Below, one piece after another: positions 26,594 to 36,496 of a DNA stretch of 64,000 nt (position 1 is the stretch's first letter; every line of letters starts with the position of its first letter). Origin of the DNA: Microlunatus antarcticus (GTDB lineage: Bacteria; Actinomycetota; Actinomycetes; Propionibacteriales; Propionibacteriaceae); assembly GCF_014193425.1 (NCBI RefSeq), contig NZ_JACHZG010000001.1, forward strand, positions 3,720,001 through 3,784,000. The letters are read 5' to 3'. The translations under genes and the position numbers were made by a program. The notes below the pieces were generated by a model. The model was not told where the DNA came from, ran no database searches, and worked only from the letters and a program-made list of their open reading frames with translations.

Positions 26594-28261
26594 TCAGCGC
26601 ACGGAGGCCTGGGGCGCCTCGGGCGTCGGCGAGGCGGTCTCCCCGGCCAGGCGGTTCCGGGTCTCGGGGGGCAGCGCGGCCACGTTCCCGGTGTCGGTGC
26701 GGGCGTCGACGACGACCTCGCCGTCGGGCTCGAGGTGCACCGCCTGCACGCCGGTGACCAGGCCGGTCGCCAGGTCCGAGAAGTAGAAGTACGAGTCCGC
26801 CCGCACCAGCGGCGGGCTGAAGGGCGTGCTGAACGAGGCCAGCGTCGGCTGCTTGACCCCGCCCGAGGTGCCCTGCTGCATCCCGACGGTCCAGGAGCCG
26901 TCGGCGTGGGTGACGACGGTCGGGCCCAGCTGGGCGTGCATGTGGCCCCACAGCACGAGCGCGGCGGGCGGGTCGGGCGCCTTCATGATCTCGGCCGCGG
27001 CGGTCGGCTGGTGGACGAGGATCGCGTCGACGGGCCGCGTCCGGGCCGCCTGGACCATCCGCTGCCCGAGCTGGGCCTCGTCCTCGGGCCGGTCGAGGGT
27101 GCGTTCCACGCTGAAGGGCACCTGGCGCTCGGGGTCGTCGTCGCCGAGGACGTCCCAGTCCCCGACCTGTGCGGCGCTCCCGTCGAGGACCGTGGCCCCC
27201 GCCGCGCGGAGCTGCGCCTCGGTGACGTCGGAGTCGTGGTTGCCCGTCGCCACCGCGAACGGCCGGCCGCCGGGGATCCCCGCCTCGCGCCGGATGCAGC
27301 CCCGCTCGGCCGCGGTCCCGTTGACGGTGTCGTCGCCCGAGTCGAGGACGACTGCCGGATCGGTGACCGCGACGAGCCGCGACATCAGCTCGGTGGTCGC
27401 CTGGTTGCAGTGCAGGTCGCTGAAGCCGTACGCCATCGTCTCGCCGGGGCGGGGACGCGGGAGCACCGCGAGCTGGGCGGACAGGCTCTGCGTCGCCGTC
27501 TCGACCCACGCCGCGACCGCCGCCTGCTGCCGGGCGCTGAGGATCCGGATGCCGGAGACGCCGCGCCCGAGGAGGTCGGCGAGCAGCGGGCTGTCGACGC
27601 TGATCGTCGGGCTGGCGTCGGGCAGCGGGAGGTCGATCGGGATGCGGGGCCCGTCGGGGCGCGTGGGCACGAGGACCCCGCCGACGACGACCGCCATCAC
27701 CACGCCGTAGACGGCGAGCGTGCGGCGGCGCGTCACCCGCCGCACCACCCACGGCGCCAGGAGGCGCGACCGCAGGCTCCACACCGCGAACCCGACGAGC
27801 AGCACCGCCTCGGCCACGGCCGTCCGCTCGAGCGCGTCACGCTGGAGCCGCTCGACGACGCCCCGGACCGCCTCCTCGGGGTCGGTGTAGAGGGCGGTGT
27901 AGGCGGCGAGCGTCTCGTTCGAGAAGAGCGAGCCGAGCGTCGAGCCGGACTCCCCCACCCCGCCCACGGTCGCCCGGAGGCCGACCGGGGCGTACGGGCT
28001 GGGGAGGTAGGCCCGGCCGAGCGGGCCCAGGTCGATCTCGATCTCGCCGCTGTAGTCGGCGGCGAGCGACACCCGGTTGGGCCCGAGGTAGTCGTCGACC
28101 CGGGCGTGCCCGACGCCCCACGCGGCGGCGAGCGGCAGCGCCAGCACGGCGGCGACGAGGGTCACGGCCAGGGCGCGACCGGTGCTGGCCAGGAGCGTGC
28201 GGCGCGAGCGGACCCGCGCGGCGTGCCGCGCGAGCACGCTGCCCAGCCGACGCGTACGCAC
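26594..28261 (-). CDS. Membrane-anchored metallophosphoesterase
   Basis: This 555-residue protein has an N-terminal membrane part (helix near residues 30-48, further helices around 165-180 and 200-217) and a C-terminal calcineurin-like phosphoesterase domain. The metal-binding motifs are in order: GFSDLHC (DxH), LDSGDD (GD), ATGNHDSD (GNHD), VHQPT and LWGHMHA (GHxH). The substrate is unknown; placement suggests an envelope or extracytoplasmic phosphoester. It starts with GTG at 28261. The tRNA gene follows its stop by about 40 bp. Confidence 0.88.
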   Translation of the reverse strand: MRTRRLGSVLARHAARVRSRRTLLASTGRALAVTLVAAVLALPLAAAWGVGHARVDDYLGPNRVSLAADYSGEIEIDLGPLGRAYLPSPYAPVGLRATVGGVGESGSTLGSLFSNETLAAYTALYTDPEEAVRGVVERLQRDALERTAVAEAVLLVGFAVWSLRSRLLAPWVVRRVTRRRTLAVYGVVMAVVVGGVLVPTRPDGPRIPIDLPLPDASPTISVDSPLLADLLGRGVSGIRILSARQQAAVAAWVETATQSLSAQLAVLPRPRPGETMAYGFSDLHCNQATTELMSRLVAVTDPAVVLDSGDDTVNGTAAERGCIRREAGIPGGRPFAVATGNHDSDVTEAQLRAAGATVLDGSAAQVGDWDVLGDDDPERQVPFSVERTLDRPEDEAQLGQRMVQAARTRPVDAILVHQPTAAAEIMKAPDPPAALVLWGHMHAQLGPTVVTHADGSWTVGMQQGTSGGVKQPTLASFSTPFSPPLVRADSYFYFSDLATGLVTGVQAVHLEPDGEVVVDARTDTGNVAALPPETRNRLAGETASPTPEAPQASVR

Positions 28262-28333
28262 GCCACCAGTGTGCGGAAGCCGTGTGTCGGGCGCGGGTCC
28301 TCCGTGAGACGCGGACGCCGGGGCGGGCGGAGG

Positions 28334-28891
28334 TCAGGCGCCGGGGTCGGCCGGGGCGTCGAGGTAGACCTGGCGGGCGTGCAGGGCATGGGCGCCGGCG
28401 ACGCGGTCGAGGAAGAGCAGGCCGGCGCAGTGGTCGATCTCGTGCTGGAGCGCGCGCGCCTCGAAGGCGTCGGTCACGACGTCGGTCTCCTCGCCGCTGC
28501 CCGGCAGCTGCCCGCGCACGGTCAACCGGGTCGCGCGCTTGACGTCGCCGGTGAGGTCGGGGACGGACATGCAGCCCTCGCGGGCGCGCTCGTTCCGGCT
28601 GGACTCCACGACCCGGGCGTTGACCAGGACGACGAGGCCGTGGGCCGTCCGGGTCTTGGGGTGGTCGGTCACGTCGACGCAGAAGGCCTGCGCCGAGACC
28701 CCCACCTGCGGCGCGGCGAGGCCGACGCAGCCGGGCGACACCCGCATGGTCGCCACGAGGTCGGCGCAGAGCTGGACGACCTCGGGGTCGGTCGGGTCGA
28801 CCTCCGGCCCGGCCGCGGCGAGGACGTGCGCGGGGGCGCGCACAACCTCACGCACCCGGCCCGGCGGCAGGGTGGTCTCGTCGAAGCTCAC
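28334..28891 (-). CDS. def: Peptide deformylase
   Basis: This enzyme removes the formyl group from nascent peptides. The 185-residue protein has all three motifs: GLAAPQVG (residues 57-64), EGCMS (105-109, metal ligand Cys107) and QHEIDH (149-154, ligands His150 and His154, catalytic Glu151). EGCMS replaces the commoner EGCLS, a conservative change. The gene overlaps the ACT-domain gene upstream by 4 bp, so the two form an operon. Confidence 0.95.
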   Translation of the reverse strand: MSFDETTLPPGRVREVVRAPAHVLAAAGPEVDPTDPEVVQLCADLVATMRVSPGCVGLAAPQVGVSAQAFCVDVTDHPKTRTAHGLVVLVNARVVESSRNERAREGCMSVPDLTGDVKRATRLTVRGQLPGSGEETDVVTDAFEARALQHEIDHCAGLLFLDRVAGAHALHARQVYLDAPADPGA

Positions 28892-29415
28892 AGCTCGTCG
28901 TTCTCCACGGACCGCAGCGTGACCTCGACGCCGAGGTCGGAGGCGACCTCCTCGAGGTGTGCGCGGAGGGCGTCGACGTCGGTCCCGGGGGCGGCGCCGA
29001 CCGGGAGCGCGACCTCGGCGAGGAGCACGTAGAGCTCGCCCGAGAGCCGCGTGGTGAGGTCGGTGACGTTGCCGCCGGCCTCGGAGACGACGCCGACGAG
29101 GCGCGCGACGATCCCGAGCCGGTCGGCCCCGTAGACCGTCACGAGGTGCGTCGCGACCGCCGCGGGCACGTCGGGGTCGGGGACCACCTCACGCACGGCG
29201 ACGTCGAGCCCGGACGCGGAGAGCGGCTCGAGCGCCGCACGCACGGCCTCGACCGCGGCGTCGCCGGCGCACACCAGCGTCATGGCGAAGTGCCCGCGCA
29301 GCAGGGTCATCGAGGAGTCCTCGAGGTTCATCCCGCAGGTGGCGAGGGCGTCGGCCGCCGCGGCGATGATGCCGGGGCGGTCGTGCCCGACGACGGTCAC
29401 GGCCAGGGAGCTCAC
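28888..29415 (-). CDS. ACT-domain protein, glycine-cleavage repressor (GcvR)-like
   Basis: This protein of about 175 residues consists of two ACT domains. The first begins VVGHDRPGIIAAAADALA and the second VYGADRLGIVARLVGVVSEAGGN after trimming; both have the D-R-x-G-I ligand-site pattern. ACT pairs of this kind bind amino acids; a regulatory role for glycine or serine metabolism is inferred. I place the start at GTG 29415 because CAGGAT stands 7 nt upstream; the ATG at 29424 would overlap that hexamer. It overlaps def by 4 bp. Confidence 0.82.
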   Translation of the reverse strand: MSSLAVTVVGHDRPGIIAAAADALATCGMNLEDSSMTLLRGHFAMTLVCAGDAAVEAVRAALEPLSASGLDVAVREVVPDPDVPAAVATHLVTVYGADRLGIVARLVGVVSEAGGNVTDLTTRLSGELYVLLAEVALPVGAAPGTDVDALRAHLEEVASDLGVEVTLRSVENDEL

Positions 29416-29491
29416 AGGCGTCATCCTGCCAGCCCGGGCGCCCGCACCGACCGGTCCGGCGGACCGGCGGGCGCGTCGGCATGATGGCCGG

Positions 29492-30376
29492 GTGCTGCCC
29501 ACCCACGGCCGGTTCGGCCACTCCGCCATCACCCAGCGCCCGGACTTCGACTGGCCGGGCGGCGCACGCCTCGCCGTCTACGTCGCGGTGAACTGCGAGC
29601 ACTTCGCCTACGACGACGGGGAGACCGACCTCGGCTGGACGCCCGGGCTGGACCAGCCGGACTCGTACAACTTCGGCTGGCGCGACTACGGCCTCCGGGT
29701 CGGCGCCTTCCGGGTGGCCGAGACCCTGGAGCGGGTCGGGATCGTGCCGACGGTGCTGGTGAACAGCGAGGTGTACGAGCACGCCCCGTCGGTGCCCGCC
29801 GCGTTCCGGGCGCTGGGGGCCGAGTTCGTCGCCCACGGCCGCACGAACTCCGTGCAGCCGAACGCGCAGACCGAGGACGAGGAGCGGGCCACCGTCGAGC
29901 TCGTGCGCCGCACGGTCGCCGACGCCGAGGGCGCAGCGCCACGGGGCTGGATGAGCCCCGGCGCCAACCCGAGCCGGGCTACCGAGGACCTGCTGGCCGA
30001 GGCCGGGTACGCGTACACGCTCGACTGGCCGATCGACGACCAGCCGGTCTGGATGACCACCCGCGGCGGGCCGCTGCTGTCGGTCCCCTACCCCCACGAG
30101 CTCAACGACCTGCCGGTCTTCGTGCACCACCACCAGACCGCCGAGACCTTCGCCTCGATGATCATCGACTCGTTCGAGGAGCTGCGCGAGGACTCCCGGC
30201 GCCAGCCCCTGGTGCTGTCGATCTCGCTGCACACGTTCCTGGCGGGGCAGCCCTACCGCCTGCGGCGGGTGCGCGAGGCGCTGGAGCACCTGCGGGCGCA
30301 CGCCGACGGCGTGTGGTTCACGACGCCGGGAGCGATCGCCGACCACTACGCGACGGTCGTGCCCCCGCCGCGGTGA
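29492..30376 (+). CDS. Polysaccharide deacetylase family protein (PuuE/NodB-like)
   Basis: This 294-residue cytoplasmic protein without signal peptide is most like the allantoinase/PuuE branch of carbohydrate esterase 4: VYVAVNCEHFAYDD, NFGWRDYGLRVGAFR, GRTNSVQPNAQ and SISLHTFLAGQPYR are family segments. The likely reaction is hydrolysis of a C-N or N-acetyl bond. Start GTG 29492 has CATGAT 6 nt before it (leaderless type). It is divergent from the ACT-domain gene and convergent with ppx. Confidence 0.82.
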   Translation: MLPTHGRFGHSAITQRPDFDWPGGARLAVYVAVNCEHFAYDDGETDLGWTPGLDQPDSYNFGWRDYGLRVGAFRVAETLERVGIVPTVLVNSEVYEHAPSVPAAFRALGAEFVAHGRTNSVQPNAQTEDEERATVELVRRTVADAEGAAPRGWMSPGANPSRATEDLLAEAGYAYTLDWPIDDQPVWMTTRGGPLLSVPYPHELNDLPVFVHHHQTAETFASMIIDSFEELREDSRRQPLVLSISLHTFLAGQPYRLRRVREALEHLRAHADGVWFTTPGAIADHYATVVPPPR

Positions 30377-30380
30377 GGGT

Positions 30381-31325
30381 TCAGCCGGCCTGCAGCAGCT
30401 GCAGGGCGATGCCGTCGAGGATGTCGGACTCGCTCACGACCAGGTCGGCGACGTGGAGGCGGGCGGCGACGCGGTTCGCGATGAGGGCGCCCGCGGTGAC
30501 CACGTCGGCGCGGCCGGGGTGCATGGACGGCAGCGCCTTGATCTGGTCGACGTCCATCCGGGAGAGCAGGAACGCGAGCTCGTCAAGCTTGGGCAGCGGG
30601 ATCGTGGAGCCGTGGACGCGCTCGCGGTCGTACGCCTCGAGCTGCAGGTGGACCCCGGCGAGGGTCGTGGCCGTCCCGGCGACGCCGACCCAGGTGCCCA
30701 CGGAGGCGAAGTCGACGCCGGACGAGTCGAGCAGCGCGTCGACGTGGTCGCGGGCGGCCGTCAGGGCGGCGGGAGCGGGCGGGCCGGCGCCCAGGAACCG
30801 TTCCGTCAGGCGGACGGAGCCGATGTCGAGCGAGATCGCCGAGGTCACCTCGCCGGCGGCGGTTCCGACGATGAGCTCGGTCGAGCCGCCGCCGACGTCC
30901 ATGACCAGGACGGGCTCGGCGGAGGGCCGGATGCGGCTGAGGGCGCCGGCGAAGGAGAGCCGGGCCTCCTCGTCGCCGCTGATGACGTCGGGGCGCACCC
31001 CGACCAGCTCCTCGATGCCGCTGAAGAACTCGTCGCGGTTGCGGGCGTCCCGCGAGGCGGAGGTGGCGACGAACCGGGTGCGCCCGGCGGGGACACCGGC
31101 CGCGCGGACGAGCTCGGCAAAGCGGCGCGTCACCGCGAACGTCCGCTCCAGCGCCTCCGGCGTGAACTCCCCGGTCGCGTCCACGCCCTGGCCGAGCCGG
31201 ACGATCTCCGTACGGCGGTCCAGGTCGGTCAGGGCCGTCCCGTCCTCGCCTCCGGTGCCCGGGCCGGCCAGCAGCAGGCGGAGCGAGTTGGTGCCGCAGT
31301 CGAACGCCGCCACGGTGGTGCTCAT
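30381..31325 (-). CDS. ppx: Ppx/GppA family exopolyphosphatase
   Basis: This 314-residue short form lacks the C-terminal HD domain and is typical of the second actinobacterial Ppx. Its ASKHA fold shows AAFDCGTNSLRLL at the N-terminus and VMDVGGGSTELIVG (second phosphate loop) near residue 140. It releases phosphate from polyphosphate or pppGpp. ATG 31325 follows GGAAGAGGACCG and overlaps the stop of the DUF501 gene (ATGA), so the two are co-translated. Confidence 0.9.
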   Translation of the reverse strand: MSTTVAAFDCGTNSLRLLLAGPGTGGEDGTALTDLDRRTEIVRLGQGVDATGEFTPEALERTFAVTRRFAELVRAAGVPAGRTRFVATSASRDARNRDEFFSGIEELVGVRPDVISGDEEARLSFAGALSRIRPSAEPVLVMDVGGGSTELIVGTAAGEVTSAISLDIGSVRLTERFLGAGPPAPAALTAARDHVDALLDSSGVDFASVGTWVGVAGTATTLAGVHLQLEAYDRERVHGSTIPLPKLDELAFLLSRMDVDQIKALPSMHPGRADVVTAGALIANRVAARLHVADLVVSESDILDGIALQLLQAG

Positions 31326-31891
31326 CGGTCCTCTTCCGTTCGGTCGCCCGCGCGTCCCGCGGAGGGTTCCGCGGGGCTCGGGAGACAGGGTCGTTCCCAC
31401 CAGGGCCCGACGAGCGCCAGCGTCTCATCCCCCAGCGGGTTGACCCCCGGGCCCGCGGCGAGGGCGTGCGCCGCGAGCGCGTGCAGGCACTTCACCCGGT
31501 CGGGCATCCCGCCCGCGCTGACCCCCGCGATCTCGGGGACGTCGCCGTCACCGGTCAGCGCGCCGATGCCGCGCCGCGCGGCCAGGTAGGCCTCGTGCGC
31601 GGCCGCGCACGCGTCGGCGAGGGCCGGGTCCTCGCGCAGCCGGGCGGCCATGGCGGCCATCACGCCGTTCGACTCCAGGGTCGAGCAGGCGGAGGAGGCC
31701 CGGGGGCAGGTGAGGTAGAACGTCGTCGGGAAGGGCGAGCCACCGGGTAGGCGCGGGCCGGTGGCGACCACGTCGGGGCGGCCGCACGGGCACCGGTGGG
31801 CGACCTCGACGGCGCCGCGGGGTGGGCGCCCCAGCTGCGCCTCGACGGTGGCGGTGTCCTCGTCGCTCAGCGTGGGGGTGGTGTGGTCCAT
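31322..31891 (-). CDS. DUF501 domain-containing protein
   Basis: This 189-residue protein shows the DUF501 pattern: LGRPPRGAVEVAHRCPCGRPDVV near the N-terminus, TTFYLTCPRASSACSTLE, then GGMPDRVKCLHALAAHALAAG. The conserved cysteines (CPCG, CP, C) suggest metal binding, but function is unknown. It sits directly upstream of ppx (4-bp overlap), the usual actinobacterial neighbourhood. The normal upstream partner divIC is displaced by 2.4 kb (an MFS gene and a ribokinase lie between). Confidence 0.92.
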   Translation of the reverse strand: MDHTTPTLSDEDTATVEAQLGRPPRGAVEVAHRCPCGRPDVVATGPRLPGGSPFPTTFYLTCPRASSACSTLESNGVMAAMAARLREDPALADACAAAHEAYLAARRGIGALTGDGDVPEIAGVSAGGMPDRVKCLHALAAHALAAGPGVNPLGDETLALVGPWWERPCLPSPAEPSAGRAGDRTEEDR

Positions 31892-31916
31892 CGGTCGCGT
31901 CCCGGGGTCGATGGTC

Positions 31917-33197
31917 TCAGGACCGCCGGCTCGTGCCGGGCAGCGAGAGCGAACGGACGGCGGGCGAGACCCAGCTGATGATCACGGCCACCATGATGAA
32001 GCCACCACCGAAGAGGAACGTGCTCGATGCGCCGAGGCCCTGGGCCGCGATGCCGGTGAGGGAGAAGCTGACGGGGTCGCCGAGGTAGCCGGACAGCGAC
32101 ACGGCGGCCATGATGCGGCCGAGCTGGGCGACCGGGGTCATGGCCACGAGCGCGGCGTTGACGAGCGTGCCGAACAGCCCGGTCCCGACGCCGAAGAAGG
32201 CGGCGCAGGACCCGGCCAGGAGGACCTCCCGCATCGGGGTGCCGTCGACCTGCTCGACGAGGCCGAGCGCGACGAGGCCGACGCTCATCATGGTCAGGCC
32301 GACGGCGGCCACCACACCGGCGCGGACGGTCGGGCGGCGCCACGCCAGCACGGCCGCCGTGACGACGGCACCCACCCCGAAGCCGCCGACGATCCAGCCG
32401 ATGCCCCCCGGTCCCCAGCCCTGCTCGGCGGCGAGGAGCGGGACGCCGGCCGTGGTCGGGCCGGCGAACCCGAAGTCGAGGATGGCGAGGACGCCGACGA
32501 CCACCAGGAGCTGCCGGTTGGAGACGATCAGCCGGAGCCCCTCGCGGATCTCGCCGAAGACGCTGGTCCGCGCGGTCCGGTCGACCGCGGCGGAGAGCGC
32601 GGAGCCGGACGCAGGGCGCGTCATCCGGGTGAAGGACAGCGCGACGACCGAGGCGGCGAAGAGGAAGGCCGTGACCCCGAAGGCGGTGACGGTGCCGTAC
32701 GTGAGGAGCAGCGCGCTGGCCAGCGGGGCGCCGACCATCGGGGCGCCGCGGTAGACGATCGTGCGCAGGGCCTGCAGCCGCGTCTGGCCCTCCACGGTCG
32801 CGACGAAGGCCGGGGCGGCCCCCACGGCCGGGAGGAACAGCCCGTCGACGAAGCCGAAGACGACGGTCAGGGCCCCGAGCAGGAACGTCCCCGTGAGCCC
32901 CACCCCGAGCAGCACCGCGGCGGCGACCATCACCGCGGTCCGCAGCACGTCGGAGACGATGATGAGGCGCTTGGGACCGGCCCGGTCCACGAAGACCCCG
33001 CCGGCGAGGAGCACGACCGCGCGGGGCAGCGAGCCCAGCACGAGGAGCAGGCCGACCTCGGCCGGCGACATGATCTGCACCGCGGCCCAGGTCAGGGCGA
33101 CGTAGAAGATCTGCTCGCCGACGAGGGAGTGGGCGTAGCCGAAGAGCCAGAGCCCGCTGTCGCGCGGACCGGGCAGAGCCCGGCGCGGTTCGGGCAC
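31917..33197 (-). CDS. MFS transporter
   Basis: This major facilitator of about 426 residues has 12 helices (YAHSLVGEQIFYVALTWAA, LLLVLGSLPRAVVLLAGG and others) with the loop GGVFVDRAGPKRLIIVSDVL. It resembles the MFS_3/enterobactin exporter-like branch; the substrate is unknown. The GTG at 33197 is the start closest to the first helix; longer starts would read back through the divergent ribokinase promoter. It lies inside the conserved divIC-DUF501-ppx order and is probably a lineage-specific insertion. Confidence 0.83.
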   Translation of the reverse strand: MPEPRRALPGPRDSGLWLFGYAHSLVGEQIFYVALTWAAVQIMSPAEVGLLLVLGSLPRAVVLLAGGVFVDRAGPKRLIIVSDVLRTAVMVAAAVLLGVGLTGTFLLGALTVVFGFVDGLFLPAVGAAPAFVATVEGQTRLQALRTIVYRGAPMVGAPLASALLLTYGTVTAFGVTAFLFAASVVALSFTRMTRPASGSALSAAVDRTARTSVFGEIREGLRLIVSNRQLLVVVGVLAILDFGFAGPTTAGVPLLAAEQGWGPGGIGWIVGGFGVGAVVTAAVLAWRRPTVRAGVVAAVGLTMMSVGLVALGLVEQVDGTPMREVLLAGSCAAFFGVGTGLFGTLVNAALVAMTPVAQLGRIMAAVSLSGYLGDPVSFSLTGIAAQGLGASSTFLFGGGFIMVAVIISWVSPAVRSLSLPGTSRRS

Positions 33198-33332
33198 GCG
33201 TCGAGAGCCGCGTCCCGAGGACGTGGTCTGGCCGCTGAGGCTCAGAGCTGCTCCGTTCTCCCCGGTTCCGGACGACCGCGCACGGCTGCGACCTGCGAGA
33301 ACCGTAACCCCGGTCCTCGCTACAGTTCGCGC

Positions 33333-34295
33333 ATGGCAGCGGCGGCAGCATCGGCGGGTCGTACCGCACCGGGACCGGGCACGGTCGTCGTGGTGGGGAG
33401 CATCAACGTCGACCTCACGGTCTCGGCCTCCCCGCTCCCCCGGCCCGGCGAGACGGTGTCGGGCACCCAGTTCTCCACGCTGCTCGGCGGCAAGGGCGCC
33501 AACCAGGCGGTGGCTGCGGCCCGCGCGGGTGCACGGACGCTCATGGTCGGGGCCGTGGGCCGCGACCCGTTCGGCGCGGTAGCGCTCGACGCCCTGCGCG
33601 CCGACGGGGTCGACGTGGGCTGGGTGGAGGAGGTGGACGGGTCCACCGGCGTCGCCCACATCCGCGTCGACTCCCGCACCGGTGAGAACAGCATCGTCAT
33701 CGTCCCCGAGGCGAACGGCGCCGTCACGGCCGAGCGCGTCCGGGCAGCGCTGACCGCCGCCGCCCCGACCTCTCCGGTGGTCCTGCTCCAGCTCGAGACC
33801 CCGCTCGAGGTCACGGTCGCGACCGCGAGCGCCTGCGCCGACCTCGGCCTGCGGCTCTCGCTCGACCCCGCGCCGGCGACGCCCCTGCCCGAGGAGATCT
33901 GGGCCGGCGTCTGGCTGGCCTGCCCGAACGAGACCGAGGCGGAGGTCCTCACCGGCACCCGGGTGACCGACGTCCGTTCCGCGGAACGTGCGGCGCGCTG
34001 GTTCCTCGAGCGGGGCGTCCATCAGGTCGTCATCACCCGCGGTGGCCGCGGGACGGTCGTCGTCGGGCCGTCCGGCACGACGGAGATCCCCGCCTTCGGC
34101 GTCACGCCGGTGGACACCACCGCCGCGGGCGACACATTCGCCGGAGCCCTCGGTGCCGCGGTCGCCGCGGGTCTGCCCTGGCCCGTCGCCCTGCGCCGCG
34201 CCGCCGCGGCCGGCGCCCTGGCCACCACGAAGCCCGGCGCGAGCCCGAGCATCCCGACCGCCGCCGAGGTCGACACGTTCCTCAAGGGCCGCTAG
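33333..34295 (+). CDS. rbsK: Ribokinase
   Basis: This enzyme phosphorylates ribose at O5. The 320-residue PfkB-family protein has GGKGANQAVAAARAG (family signature 1, from residue 52) and DTTAAGDTFAGAL (signature 2, catalytic base Asp267); the substrate segment GSINVDLTVSASPLPRPGET is ribokinase-like. ATG 33333 is preceded by TACAGT with 6 nt spacing and no ribosome site (leaderless). It is divergent from the MFS gene and convergent with divIC; no ribose transporter is adjacent. Confidence 0.9.
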   Translation: MAAAAASAGRTAPGPGTVVVVGSINVDLTVSASPLPRPGETVSGTQFSTLLGGKGANQAVAAARAGARTLMVGAVGRDPFGAVALDALRADGVDVGWVEEVDGSTGVAHIRVDSRTGENSIVIVPEANGAVTAERVRAALTAAAPTSPVVLLQLETPLEVTVATASACADLGLRLSLDPAPATPLPEEIWAGVWLACPNETEAEVLTGTRVTDVRSAERAARWFLERGVHQVVITRGGRGTVVVGPSGTTEIPAFGVTPVDTTAAGDTFAGALGAAVAAGLPWPVALRRAAAAGALATTKPGASPSIPTAAEVDTFLKGR

Positions 34296-34311
34296 CTGCG
34301 CGGACGCGAAG

Positions 34312-35088
34312 CTAGCGCGGCTTGGAGTCCGGCGTCACGGGTGCGCGGTTGGCGGGGTTGGCCTTGACCGGGGCGGGCTTGTCCGCGGCCTTGACCGAAC
34401 CCCACATGCGGTCCCACCACATCGGCTGCTGCTGCTCGGGGTCGGTGGTGGCCGAGGAGTCGAGCGTGAGACCGCCGCCGAGCGGCTTGCCGTCGGCGCC
34501 GACCACCGTGTAGCCGGTCTCCCCGGGCACCAGCCAGCCGAGCCGTTCGCGGGCCTGGGCGGCGACGTACGCCGGGTCGTTCCAGCGGGCGATCTGGCCC
34601 TGCAGGTCGCCGATGGCGGCCTGGCTGTCGGCGATCTCGGCCTTGGTGGTCGCGATCTCGTGCGCCTGCGAGAAGTAGATGCGCAACGAGGTCGCGTACG
34701 AGATCGTCAGCACGAGCACGACGACCACGAGCGCGAGGGCGCGCGCGGTCAGGTTGGCCCGTACGGCCCGGTGGAGCACGGCCGCGGACCGTCGCGTGAC
34801 CGCCGACCCGGCCGCCGCGGTCCGTCCCGACCGCGGAGCGGTCAGACCCGGCCGCGGAGCCGAGCTCCGGACCGGCGCCGCAGCGGCCGTCGTCCTTGCC
34901 TTCGCCTTCGCGCCGGCGGCGGCCGGCTTGGGCTCCGGGGCCGGCGTGCCGACCTCGAAGGCGACCGTCGGCTCGTTCGCCGGGTCGGTCGACCCGGACC
35001 GCTCGCGGGCCTGCGGCCGCGCGCGCGGCTTGCCCCGGCCGGGACCTGCGCCCGGCCGGGAGGTCGGACGAGGTCCGGACGGCGGCAC
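34312..35088 (-). CDS. divIC: Septum formation initiator, FtsB/DivIC family
   Basis: This 258-residue single-pass protein has a long basic/Ala-Pro-rich cytoplasmic N-terminus (about 115 residues), one helix (LALVVVVLVLTISYATSL), a coiled coil (AHEIATTKAEIADSQAAIGD) and an extracytoplasmic ERLGWLVPGETGY segment typical of FtsB. It helps assemble the division septum with FtsL and FtsQ. It begins 9 bp after the enolase stop, the usual eno-divIC pairing. Confidence 0.92.
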   Translation of the reverse strand: MPPSGPRPTSRPGAGPGRGKPRARPQARERSGSTDPANEPTVAFEVGTPAPEPKPAAAGAKAKARTTAAAAPVRSSAPRPGLTAPRSGRTAAAGSAVTRRSAAVLHRAVRANLTARALALVVVVLVLTISYATSLRIYFSQAHEIATTKAEIADSQAAIGDLQGQIARWNDPAYVAAQARERLGWLVPGETGYTVVGADGKPLGGGLTLDSSATTDPEQQQPMWWDRMWGSVKAADKPAPVKANPANRAPVTPDSKPR

Positions 35089-35097
35089 TGCTGCGGC

Positions 35098-36441
<1,344 letters not shown>

Positions 36442-36496
36442 CTAACGGCGCGACGGCGCACGGCCGCCGCGCCGCCTCGGCGGTTCGCGGAGGAGG

